This document shows positions 4,659 to 11,954 of a stretch of DNA of 22,390 nt, piece by piece. Location: assembly GCA_009787945.1 (NCBI GenBank), contig WQSI01000015.1, positions 1-22,390 on the forward strand, written 5' to 3'. The stretch is from Defluviitaleaceae bacterium (GTDB lineage: Bacteria > Bacillota > Clostridia > Lachnospirales > WRAX01). The number at the start of each line of letters is the position of its first letter. Within the stretch, counting starts at the first letter, position 1. The notes below the pieces were generated by a model, which was given only the letters and a program-made list of their open reading frames with translations, was not told where the DNA came from and made no database searches. The position numbers were made by a program, and so were the translations under genes.

Positions 4659-5129
4659 TTAATCCTCGTCGGGTCCGAAAAATTCCGTTGCAATGTCAGT
4701 GTAAAGTATGCCGTCTAAATGGTCAATTTCGTGGCACATAACCACAGCCAAATCCCCGTCACAGCGCATTTCTTGGGGTTCACCATTGCGGTCAAGACCC
4801 TTAACAACAACGATTGCAGGGCGTTCCACCGTACCCGACAAATCTGGAATGGAAAGGCACGCCTCGCGGTGGACTTGCTTGCCCTCGCTGTGGGTAATTT
4901 CGGGGTTTATGAACACAATGGGCTGGTTGCGCTCCTCGCTAACGTCCATGACGATAACGCGGCGCAAAACCCCCACCTGCACCGCCGCCATGCCGATGCC
5001 GTCCGCCTTATACATGCCTTCCAGCATATCTTCAACTAAATCTTGTATTTTCCCGTCAACAACCTCAACAATGCGGGATTTTTTTCTCAAAATATCGTCT
5101 GGTATAAGACGAACTTTTCTAATTGCCAC
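4659..5129 (-). CDS. def: Peptide deformylase
   Basis: Removes the N-formyl group from new proteins using a metal ion. The three family motifs are present: GIGMAAVQ (44-51), EACLSIP (89-95; metal ligand Cys91) and HEIDHLDG (133-140; His133, Glu134, His137). Motif 2 has Ala where most deformylases have Gly (EGCLS). I chose the GTG at 5129, which gives MAIRKVRL and places GGAGG (5139-5143) nine bases upstream. The TTG at 5135 would leave only three bases. The protein has 156 residues, typical of the type 1 enzyme. It sits between a Fos-like gene and fmt. Confidence 0.93.
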   Translation of the reverse strand: MAIRKVRLIPDDILRKKSRIVEVVDGKIQDLVEDMLEGMYKADGIGMAAVQVGVLRRVIVMDVSEERNQPIVFINPEITHSEGKQVHREACLSIPDLSGTVERPAIVVVKGLDRNGEPQEMRCDGDLAVVMCHEIDHLDGILYTDIATEFFGPDED

Positions 5130-5156
5130 AGTCAATTTCCTCCAAAATAATTCAAT

Positions 5157-5528
5157 TTATAAATTGCCTAATCTTTCTGACAATGTGCCTGTATGCAGCT
5201 CAAATAGGTTATTGTCAAAGTCGTAGAAATAGATAGAAACGCCTTCGCCAGTTCTGCGGTGGCGGTCTGGTTTCGTTTCCGCGCCTACAGCCTTAATTCG
5301 CTCAAGGTAACTGTCGATTTCGTCCTCACGGATTTTGAAGGCTATGTGGTTGTAACTGCGCTCCTTAGGCGGCTCGCCAAGGTTTAGTGCCACCCACAGG
5401 TCATCAACAAGGAAATATTTTACCGTAGGACTAGAATAGACCTCTTTAGCCCCGAAAATGCCCTGCCAAAAGCCTGCCGACCGCTCCAAATCCCGAACAA
5501 CGAAGGTTATGTGGCTTATTATTCCCAA
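5157..5528 (-). CDS. Fos-type glyoxalase-fold protein (FosX/FosB-like)
   Basis: 123 residues, VOC superfamily. The C-terminal half (RSYNHIAF, then GEGVSIYFYDFDNNLFELH and GTLSERL) closely recalls FosX and FosB fosfomycin-resistance proteins as I remember them. Likely metal ligands are His6, His61 and Glu110. The segment around residues 33-42 is shorter than in Listeria FosX, and I see no equivalent of its catalytic Glu44, so epoxide hydrolysis is uncertain. A thiol-transferase or another substrate is possible. The start is TTG at 5528, inside the end of the preceding gene (10-base overlap) and without a good Shine-Dalgarno, so translation is probably coupled. Confidence 0.7.
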   Translation of the reverse strand: MGIISHITFVVRDLERSAGFWQGIFGAKEVYSSPTVKYFLVDDLWVALNLGEPPKERSYNHIAFKIREDEIDSYLERIKAVGAETKPDRHRRTGEGVSIYFYDFDNNLFELHTGTLSERLGNL

Positions 5529-5818
5529 AAGTCTACACAGGCGCGCTCCTCAGTTACAGAGCGCACAAAAGCGGCAACCCGCTGATGTTCTGGATGAACC
5601 TGATAGGCTTCCAGAGCCGCCTCGCTTTCAAAAACACTGTCCAAAACCACATGACGGTTGCTTGAACCAATCATATCCGTGTAAACTTTCAGCTTCACAA
5701 TGCCCTCCACACAGTTCGCCAAGCCCTCTAATTCAGACTTGATTTTCTGGGCGGTTGCCTTGTTTTCCTCGTCTGTGAAACCTGCCATCAAATTCCAAGC
5801 TACAATATGTCTTAACAT
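5519..5818 (-). CDS. Dabb-family (stress-responsive A/B barrel) protein
   Basis: 99 residues with the single alpha/beta-barrel layout of the Dabb family (PF07876): an N-terminal MLRHIVAWNL strand, a helix with many charged residues, the VKLKVYTDM strand, SSNRHVVLDSVFES, and HPEHQRVAAFVRSV near the end. Dimeric barrels of this type include stress proteins and polyketide cyclases; no specific reaction can be given. I chose the ATG at 5818, with GAGG seven bases upstream, over the TTG one codon earlier. It overlaps the Fos-like gene by ten bases, suggesting a linked pair inserted between priA and def. Confidence 0.8.
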   Translation of the reverse strand: MLRHIVAWNLMAGFTDEENKATAQKIKSELEGLANCVEGIVKLKVYTDMIGSSNRHVVLDSVFESEAALEAYQVHPEHQRVAAFVRSVTEERACVDFWE

Positions 5819-5831
5819 CAAATCACCTCAA

Positions 5832-8249
5832 TTATTGAATATACGCGGGATTTGGGGTCAAATTCACCCGCACCCCGTCCATGTCATGGGTTTTTTCTAT
5901 ATTTCCCAGGCAATAATGGACAAATTGTTTTAAAATTTCCTCATTTTCGCATTTGACCAACAATTTCCAGCGGTAATTTTGCTTCATGCGGGAAATGACG
6001 CAAGGGGCAGGCCCTAAAACCTCGCATAAACCCTTGCGGTTGCTGGCTTTCATAAACCTTGCCAAGGCGTGGAGAAGCTCCACAATCCGCTTTTCTTTCT
6101 CCCCCACAAACATTATTTGGTATATATTAGTAAATGGTGGGTAATTCATCTGCTTCCGCACGGTAATTTCGTGGCGGTAAAATGCGGGGAAATCATCTCG
6201 GACGGCATATTTTATGCTATAATGGTCGGGATTATAAGTCTGAATAATCACCTTGCCAGCCTCTTCCCCGCGGCCTGCCCGCCCTGCAACCTGGGTCATC
6301 AGCTGATAGGCGGTTTCTGCGGAGCGGAAATTGCTGTCATTTAGGGCAATGTCTGCGGCAATTATGCCCACAAGGGCAACTTCTGGGAAGTTTAGCCCTT
6401 TGGCAATCATCTGTGTGCCTATCAAAATATCCGCTTCACCATTTGCAAATTTGTCAATAAGAGCCTGATGGCTGTTTTTGCGGCTTGTTGTGTCTGCATC
6501 CATGCGCAAAACCCGCGCTTCTGGGAATTCTTCCGCCAAATATTCCTCAATTTTCTGCGTGCCAACTCCAAAATATTTTATGTAGACCGAGCCGCACATA
6601 GGGCAGTTTTTCGGGTTTTTCACCGTGGTTGCGCAGTAGTGGCAGGCTAATTTACCGCTGTACATATGGTATGTAAAGTTAACGCTACAATTGTCGCAAG
6701 CCATTACGTGGCCGCAACTTCGGCAGGCAACAAATGTAGAGTGACCACGGCGGTTAATAAACAAAATTGCCTGTTTGCCCCTTGCAATGGTCTGCTTTAA
6801 AGATGCGTACAAAACCGCGGAAAATATGGATTTGTTGCCTAGAGCAAGCTCTGTTCGCATGTCGGCAACTTCTGCATGTATGGGTTGTTTGTTAACTCGG
6901 TGTTGCAGGGTTATTAGCTCAAAATCCCCCGCTTCTGCACGGTGGTAAGTGGAAATATTTGGTGTTGCCGACCCGCAAACCAGCAACGCCCCTGTAAGCC
7001 GCGCAAGCTCTTCCGCCACCGCCAAAGTGTCGTATTTCGGGGCTTGGTCGGACTTATATGTGTTTTCATGCTCCTCGTCCATGATGATGACCCCCAGATT
7101 GTCAAAAGGGGTAAACAGGGCAGACCGAGGGCCAATTATCACGGAAATTTCCCCATCCCGCGCCTTTTTCCACTGGTCGAACCGCTCCCCAAGGGATAGT
7201 CTGCTGTGGGTTGCCGTCACCTTATCCCCAAATCGGGCGGTGAAGGCGGATATTGTCTGGGGGGTTAAGGAAATTTCTGGAACAAGGACGATTGCCTGTT
7301 TGCCTTGCGCCAAAACCCGCTGAATTGTGCGGATATACAGCTCTGTTTTGCCGCTTCCTGTTACCCCTTGTATCAAAACGGGTTTTCTTGCAGTCTTTAG
7401 ACGTTCCATGGCACTTGTCTGCTCCTGGGTCAGGTCAAAAGCCTTAAATTCTGCGTGGTTGCCCACCACATTCCGCCGAACCTCCACCCGCTCCAGCCGT
7501 AGCAAACCCTTTGTTTCCAGGCTTTTGACGGGAGAGGCAGAAACCCCAAGAAAATGCTGAATGTCCGCCACAGGAGCAGACTGGTTTTCCAGCAAAAATG
7601 CCAGAACACGCCCTTGAGAGCCGCCTTTTTCAAGTACAATCTCCCGCAACCTGTCAATATTTGGTAATTCTTCCACAAGCACCGCGGTGTTAATCCGCAG
7701 GGTGTAGTCTTTAACCTCGTAAATATGGCGCAAAGTCAGCCTTTCTTTGTCTGCAAGAGCCTTTAGGGCAGTTTGCCCGCTTGCGCCAAAGTTGTCAAGT
7801 AGTTCACGCTGACTTACTGCCCCATGTTCTGCCACATATTCCCAAATTTGCCTTTGTTTGCCACGAAGCCCCGTAGCCACAGAACCCGCCAAAACCTCAG
7901 CAATATAGTCATTTTTAAGCCCTATGCCTGTGGGCATTATCATCCGCAGGCAAACCGCCAAAGGGGTGGAATATTTGTCTGCCATCCACCGCCCAAGGCT
8001 TAAAAAAGTTTCGTTAAATATGGGGAAATCCTCTAAAATTTCGGTGATGGGCTTGACGCGGGCAGGGTCAAAGTCTGTGTGATTGACAATTTCTACCACA
8101 TAACCCTCAACGCTTCGGCTTTTGCCAAAAGGCACAAGCACCCGCCAACCAATGCCGATTTTGCCCGCCATTTCGGGGCTTATGGCATAATCAAAGGTTT
8201 TGTCTGCCTTGCCAGCCACCACCGCAACCTTAGCAAATCCACTATTCAT
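5832..8249 (-). CDS. priA: Primosomal protein N' (PriA helicase)
   Basis: A 3'-5' DNA helicase that restarts stalled replication forks. It has 805 residues, normal for Bacillota. The N-terminal DNA-binding domain (1-110) and winged-helix region are followed by Walker A GVTGSGKT (295-302), Walker B DEEH (391-394), the GSATP motif (426-430) and the C-terminal helicase domain with QVAGRAGRG. Eight cysteines at about 509, 512, 518, 521, 536, 539, 549 and 552 form the two zinc sites. The ATG at 8249 overlaps the rpoZ stop by eight bases (ATGAATAG). In many Bacillota coaBC lies between rpoZ and priA; here it is absent. Confidence 0.95.
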   Translation of the reverse strand: MNSGFAKVAVVAGKADKTFDYAISPEMAGKIGIGWRVLVPFGKSRSVEGYVVEIVNHTDFDPARVKPITEILEDFPIFNETFLSLGRWMADKYSTPLAVCLRMIMPTGIGLKNDYIAEVLAGSVATGLRGKQRQIWEYVAEHGAVSQRELLDNFGASGQTALKALADKERLTLRHIYEVKDYTLRINTAVLVEELPNIDRLREIVLEKGGSQGRVLAFLLENQSAPVADIQHFLGVSASPVKSLETKGLLRLERVEVRRNVVGNHAEFKAFDLTQEQTSAMERLKTARKPVLIQGVTGSGKTELYIRTIQRVLAQGKQAIVLVPEISLTPQTISAFTARFGDKVTATHSRLSLGERFDQWKKARDGEISVIIGPRSALFTPFDNLGVIIMDEEHENTYKSDQAPKYDTLAVAEELARLTGALLVCGSATPNISTYHRAEAGDFELITLQHRVNKQPIHAEVADMRTELALGNKSIFSAVLYASLKQTIARGKQAILFINRRGHSTFVACRSCGHVMACDNCSVNFTYHMYSGKLACHYCATTVKNPKNCPMCGSVYIKYFGVGTQKIEEYLAEEFPEARVLRMDADTTSRKNSHQALIDKFANGEADILIGTQMIAKGLNFPEVALVGIIAADIALNDSNFRSAETAYQLMTQVAGRAGRGEEAGKVIIQTYNPDHYSIKYAVRDDFPAFYRHEITVRKQMNYPPFTNIYQIMFVGEKEKRIVELLHALARFMKASNRKGLCEVLGPAPCVISRMKQNYRWKLLVKCENEEILKQFVHYCLGNIEKTHDMDGVRVNLTPNPAYIQ

Positions 8250-8688
8250 CGTCCTTTTCGTCGTCCTTTAGGATATAATCGTCATCGTCGTCATGGGCTG
8301 ACGCTCCGTCTGCGTCCAGCTCAAGGTCAAGTTCGCTGTCAAACTCCTTAAATTCCACGCCTTCAAGCTCATCATCGCTAAGCCCCATAACAAAATTGTC
8401 ATCAATAAGGGTTGGAAAATTCTGGATAATAACAGGCTCGATGGCGTCCCACGCCTCTGCCCCTTCTTTCGGCACAATTTTCACATGCCCCAAAGCAAGC
8501 TCATTAACCGCCACAGTGACAGCCTTGTCGGAGGAAATCCCACTAACATCGGTTTCCGCCCCTGCCACAATCTGCCGCGCCCGTTTCGCCGCTGCCGTCA
8601 CAATAGAGTAGCGGCTGGGGATTTTGCTGTCCAAATCAGCGTCCTTGTTTAACGCCGTAATCAAGGTACTATACGATGGTGTAAGCAT
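8242..8688 (-). CDS. rpoZ: RNA polymerase omega subunit with long acidic C-terminus
   Basis: Residues 1-71 match omega: MLTPSY start, SRYSIVTAAAKRARQI (25-40) and the KAVTVAVNELALG helix (55-67). Omega helps fold and hold the beta' subunit. The protein is 148 residues, about twice the usual length. The extra 77 residues include a middle part (EPVIIQNFPTLIDDNFVMG) and a very acidic end in which about half the residues are Asp or Glu, with a run of five Asp. The ATG has AGGAGG six bases upstream, located at the end of the preceding gene. The position between gmk and priA is the conserved one, so the identity is secure despite the extension. Confidence 0.88.
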   Translation of the reverse strand: MLTPSYSTLITALNKDADLDSKIPSRYSIVTAAAKRARQIVAGAETDVSGISSDKAVTVAVNELALGHVKIVPKEGAEAWDAIEPVIIQNFPTLIDDNFVMGLSDDELEGVEFKEFDSELDLELDADGASAHDDDDDYILKDDEKDDE

Positions 8689-9483
8689 TTAAGTCCTCCT
8701 AAAATTTTGTATTATTTCGCCTACTATTGAACCGTCTTGGTCAACGCCAGGGTCAGAATTTGTCATTACCACGATGCAAGACTGCCTGGCGGTGTCCACC
8801 CGCAGTCTGCATTGCATACCCACGCCCCAGCCTTGCGACATGAAGGCGTTTTCCCCCAGAAACACGCCCAAACCCGCCCATTTTACAGAGCCATAGGGCT
8901 TGCGCATCTCTGGCTCAATGGTCATGGCAATTTTTGCCAATTCTGTGGGAGTTGACCACAGACCCGCTCCCTCCGCATTGGGGTAAACCATACGGATTTC
9001 GGGAACAATCGCCCCAGTCTTATTGTGACCAACGGCACAATCGTCTAAAGTCACCCCTTCTGGAAGATTATCCCAAAAGAATGTGCACCTTAGCCCTAAA
9101 GGCTTAAATATCAGCCTTTCAGCCAATTCTGGGATAGTTTCGCCAGTGGCTTCCTCCACCACCCGAGCCACTCGGCTGTACCCTTCGTCAGAATATTCAA
9201 ATTCGCCGCCTACACAGTGGGCAAGAAGAGCCGCCAGTGTGACCCCATCCCCCAAATCCCTGTATAAATCAACCTTTCCAGCCTGTGCCAGACGGACAAC
9301 GCACAAGGCTGTGACCATTTTGCTGATGGAGCAAGCGTGGAAAATGGAATTTTCTGTAACAACCTTATTTGTGCCTGCCTCCAACACGCCAAACTGCTGG
9401 CTTTCAAGGGTTTTGCCCCTTTCTACGCGGGCAATGCTGACCCCAGGAACGTTAAAATCTTTCATGCGTTCACTAATATTCAT
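8689..9483 (-). CDS. Serine beta-lactamase-like hydrolase
   Basis: Family of class C beta-lactamase-related proteins (PF00144), which includes esterases and peptidases. The catalytic SISK (SxxK) is at residues 52-55, counting from the start used here, and YSD in FEYSDEGY is at about 97-99 in place of the YxN motif. A conserved GAGLWSTPTELAKIA segment follows. The usual K/H-x-G third motif is not evident; GWGVG occupies its likely position. At 264 residues it is compact, with no signal peptide, so it is probably cytoplasmic and not a classical beta-lactamase. I chose the ATG at 9483 (GGGG nine bases before), overlapping the gmk stop by 11 bases; starts at 9498 or 9510 are possible. It is an insertion between gmk and rpoZ, which usually adjoin. 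Confidence 0.75.
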   Translation of the reverse strand: MNISERMKDFNVPGVSIARVERGKTLESQQFGVLEAGTNKVVTENSIFHACSISKMVTALCVVRLAQAGKVDLYRDLGDGVTLAALLAHCVGGEFEYSDEGYSRVARVVEEATGETIPELAERLIFKPLGLRCTFFWDNLPEGVTLDDCAVGHNKTGAIVPEIRMVYPNAEGAGLWSTPTELAKIAMTIEPEMRKPYGSVKWAGLGVFLGENAFMSQGWGVGMQCRLRVDTARQSCIVVMTNSDPGVDQDGSIVGEIIQNFRRT

Positions 9484-10102
9484 TTTTATTATCCCCATAA
9501 AATGCCTCAATTTTACATTGGCTTCGGTGGGGCTTCATTTTTTCGGCTTTGACAACCATGTGAATGTCCTCCATGGCTTGTTCAATGTCGTCATTAACCA
9601 CTAAATAGTCGTATTTTTTAAGCTCTACCATTTCCTCGCGGGCGCGGCGGGTGCGGCGTTCAATTTCGTCCTCACATTCCGTTCCTCGCTCAATTAGTCG
9701 CCTGCGCAGGTCATCAAATGTAGGTGGCATAAGAAAAACCAATATGGCATCAGGATATTTGTCCTTAACCTGCAAAGCCCCCACAACCTCAATTTCGAGA
9801 ACCACAGTCTGCCCTTCGTCGATTTTCTGCTCCACATATGAAATTGGCGTGCCATAATAATTTCCGCTGAAGCTGGCATGTTCCAAAAACCCGTCATTAT
9901 CGCGGATTTCCATGAAATGCTCTTTGGTGCAAAATATATAATCCACCCCATGAACCTCCCCAGGGCGGGGGTTTCGCGTGGTCATAGACACGGAAAGGGC
10001 GTAATTATCGCATGGGATGAGCTTTTTCGTAACCGTGCCTTTGCCGCTGCCTGAAGGCCCTGAAATTATAAGCAGCTGACCTTTTTCCGTTCCCAAGGGC
10101 AT
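9473..10102 (-). CDS. gmk: Guanylate kinase
   Basis: Phosphorylates GMP to GDP with ATP. The P-loop GPSGSGKGT lies at residues 15-23. The GMP-binding region (SMTTRNPRPGEVHGVDY) and the lid arginines (RRTRRAREEM) are present. At 209 residues it has a normal length, with a slightly long polar C-terminus. I chose the ATG at 10102 with AGGAGG (10111-10116) eight bases upstream; the in-frame GTG at 10111 overlaps that ribosome binding site. It follows remA, the standard order in Bacillota. Confidence 0.94.
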   Translation of the reverse strand: MPLGTEKGQLLIISGPSGSGKGTVTKKLIPCDNYALSVSMTTRNPRPGEVHGVDYIFCTKEHFMEIRDNDGFLEHASFSGNYYGTPISYVEQKIDEGQTVVLEIEVVGALQVKDKYPDAILVFLMPPTFDDLRRRLIERGTECEDEIERRTRRAREEMVELKKYDYLVVNDDIEQAMEDIHMVVKAEKMKPHRSQCKIEAFYGDNKNEY

Positions 10103-10114
10103 CCGCCCCACCTC

Positions 10115-10345
10115 CTACAGCCTTTGGCTTATGGTTTCTGGTAAAAGTGATGATAAAACTATGTATTTACTATCTGTAAATATTACGCTTCGGGTGCGCC
10201 GCCCTGCGGTTGCGTCCACAATAATGCTTTTTTCCCGCGCTTCTTGAACCATGCGCTTAATGGGCGCGCCGTCTGGGCTTATAATTGCAACAATTTGGCT
10301 TGACATTATCATGTTGCCAAAGCCGATATTTATGGGCTTATTCAA
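10115..10345 (-). CDS. remA: RemA/DUF370 family regulator
   Basis: 76 residues with the DUF370 signature: NIGFGNMIMSSQIVAI, SPDGAPIKRMVQEAR, DATAGRRTRSVIF and LSSLLPETISQRL. In Bacillus subtilis RemA is a DNA-binding activator of biofilm matrix and osmoprotection genes; the role in Clostridia is not settled. The start is TTG at 10345, overlapping the yicC stop by eight bases, with AGGTG seven bases upstream. The order yicC-remA-gmk is conserved in Bacillota, which supports the call. Confidence 0.92.
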   Translation of the reverse strand: MNKPINIGFGNMIMSSQIVAIISPDGAPIKRMVQEAREKSIIVDATAGRRTRSVIFTDSKYIVLSSLLPETISQRL

Positions 10346-11228
10346 TGTTTTGCACCTGCTCCCTAATCTTTTCCACTTCGCTTTTCAGCTCAATGACAAT
10401 TTTTGACAGGTCTGCATAATTTGCCTTGCTGCCCATTGTGTTGGCTTCCCGCGCCATTTCTTGGGTAACAAAGTCCAATTTTCTGCCGATTGCGCCCTCT
10501 TCCTCTAAAACGTCAGCAAACTGCGCCATATGGGATTTCATGCGGGTGATTTCCTCGTTAATGTCGGTTTTGTCAGCAAAATGGGCAACTTCGTTAAGGA
10601 AGCGCGCCTCGTCAATGGCAACGGTGGCAAGGGCTTCTTCCATGCGCTTTTTCAGCCGTTCCCGCTGGTGTTCCACCACTTTCGGGGCATGGGTTTCAAT
10701 AACTTTCAAAATTTTATCCATATTGTCCACGCGCCCTAAAAAGTCAGCTTTTAACGCCTGCCCTTCAATTTCGCGCATGTTTATAAACTTGACCAAAGCC
10801 TCATCGGCGGCGGCTTTCAACCCGTTCCACAGCCCGTCAACCTTGTCATCTGGGGTTTCGCGGTCAATTTCCACCACGTCAGGGAAGCGGGCAATCAAAT
10901 TCATCATTGTGCTATGGGAAACCTCTGGGGCAAATTCCTCAGAAATTTGCTTTAAAATTTCGTGGTAAGCCCCTGCAATTTGCGGGTTGTAGCGGATTGT
11001 GTCTGCCCCGTCGGGGTTTGCTGTAAAACTTATATAAACATCAACCCGCCCGCGAGAAACCTGGGAATTAAAGCTTTTGCGCAACCTGTCCTCAAAAGGG
11101 TTAAACAGCCGCGGAAGGCGAAAGTTCATCTCACAAAACTTATTGTTAACCGCCCGCATCTCCACGGAAATTTTCCCTGAAGCGTCCTCAAAAACACCCT
11201 TTCCATACCCCGTCATGCTCCTAATCAT
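10338..11228 (-). CDS. YicC/YloC family endoribonuclease
   Basis: 296 residues, typical length. It begins with the hallmark MIRSMTGYGKG and has NNKFCEMNFRLPR near residue 30. The C-terminal half holds the DUF1732 region (DINEEITRMKSHMAQF and GRKLDFVTQEMAREANTMGSKA). YicC proteins are manganese-dependent endoribonucleases; in Escherichia coli YicC affects small RNA turnover. The ATG at 11228 has AGGGGG upstream. It is the first gene of a long operon with its own promoter. Confidence 0.92.
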   Translation of the reverse strand: MIRSMTGYGKGVFEDASGKISVEMRAVNNKFCEMNFRLPRLFNPFEDRLRKSFNSQVSRGRVDVYISFTANPDGADTIRYNPQIAGAYHEILKQISEEFAPEVSHSTMMNLIARFPDVVEIDRETPDDKVDGLWNGLKAAADEALVKFINMREIEGQALKADFLGRVDNMDKILKVIETHAPKVVEHQRERLKKRMEEALATVAIDEARFLNEVAHFADKTDINEEITRMKSHMAQFADVLEEEGAIGRKLDFVTQEMAREANTMGSKANYADLSKIVIELKSEVEKIREQVQNIE

Positions 11229-11261
11229 GGCGTTCCCCCTCGTTTTTTCATTAATCCTTGT

Positions 11262-11290
11262 ATTATACCATATATTTGTACCAAACGCAA
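11262..11290 (-). promoter_or_regulatory. Promoter of the yicC-remA-gmk...fmt operon
   Basis: On the minus strand, -35 TTGCGT (11285-11290), a 17-base spacer and -10 TATAAT (11262-11267), preceded by TGG, an extended -10. It lies about 34 bases before the yicC ATG. Confidence 0.75.
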
Positions 11291-11303
11291 CCCCTAAACG
11301 GCT

Positions 11304-11954
11304 TTATAGCGAAAGTTTAGTGCAGACCAGCAACCCATCCCCAATAGGCAAAATTGATGACTTTAGTTGTGGATTATCCGTAACTGTATGTAAAAATTCA
11401 TTAAGGTTGCGGTGGATTGTCCGCAGTCTGCGGGGGATGGTTTCTATGTTTTGCGCCAGCGTGCCGTTTTGCAAAACGTCGTCAACGCAAACAACCCCGC
11501 CCACCTCCAAAAGTTCTAAAACATAGGGGAAAAAGCGGGAATACTGCCCTTTGCCGCAGTCCATGAAAACAAAGTCGAACCTTGCCCCTTCTTCTAAAAG
11601 GCGGGGCAAAACCACCGAGCCACATTCATGGATAAGGGTTATTTTATCTGTTAAGCCGTGCTTTTCAAAATTTGCCTGCGCCCGTTCTGCCATTATGGGG
11701 AAGCGTTCTACCGTTGTAACCCTGGCAAACTGGCTAAACATCATGGCGGAGAAGCCTTCGGCACAGCCAATTTCCAAAATATTCCTAGGCTGTTTTAGGG
11801 TGAGCAGCAACTGTAAAAAATTGGCAACATCCCGCATGATAATGGGCAAGCCTTCTTTATAAGATTGCTCTTGAACCGCCCCAAGCCAGCCTGAATGGGG
11901 TTTGTTAAATTTATCCAAAAATTCCAAAATTTCTGACCAAGCGGGAGAGTGCAT
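11304..11954 (-). CDS. SAM-dependent O-methyltransferase, TrmR/YrrM-like
   Basis: 216 residues, the size of Bacillus subtilis YrrM (TrmR), which methylates 5-hydroxyuridine at tRNA position 34. The SAM-binding motif ILEIGCAEG is at 59-67. FVFMDCGKGQY (Asp132) and CVDDVL (Asp158/Asp159) supply likely metal ligands of the COMT-like fold. Its ATG overlaps the mltG stop by one base (TAATG), the order found in many Bacillota. A U32 gene at the right of the window could make the hydroxyuridine it would use. The specific tRNA role is inferred; the methyltransferase class is clear. Confidence 0.82.
   Translation of the reverse strand: MHSPAWSEILEFLDKFNKPHSGWLGAVQEQSYKEGLPIIMRDVANFLQLLLTLKQPRNILEIGCAEGFSAMMFSQFARVTTVERFPIMAERAQANFEKHGLTDKITLIHECGSVVLPRLLEEGARFDFVFMDCGKGQYSRFFPYVLELLEVGGVVCVDDVLQNGTLAQNIETIPRRLRTIHRNLNEFLHTVTDNPQLKSSILPIGDGLLVCTKLSL

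Noticed and set aside
8689..9483. Beta-lactam resistance gene
   Set aside because: No signal peptide and no clear third catalytic motif; only the general fold is supported.
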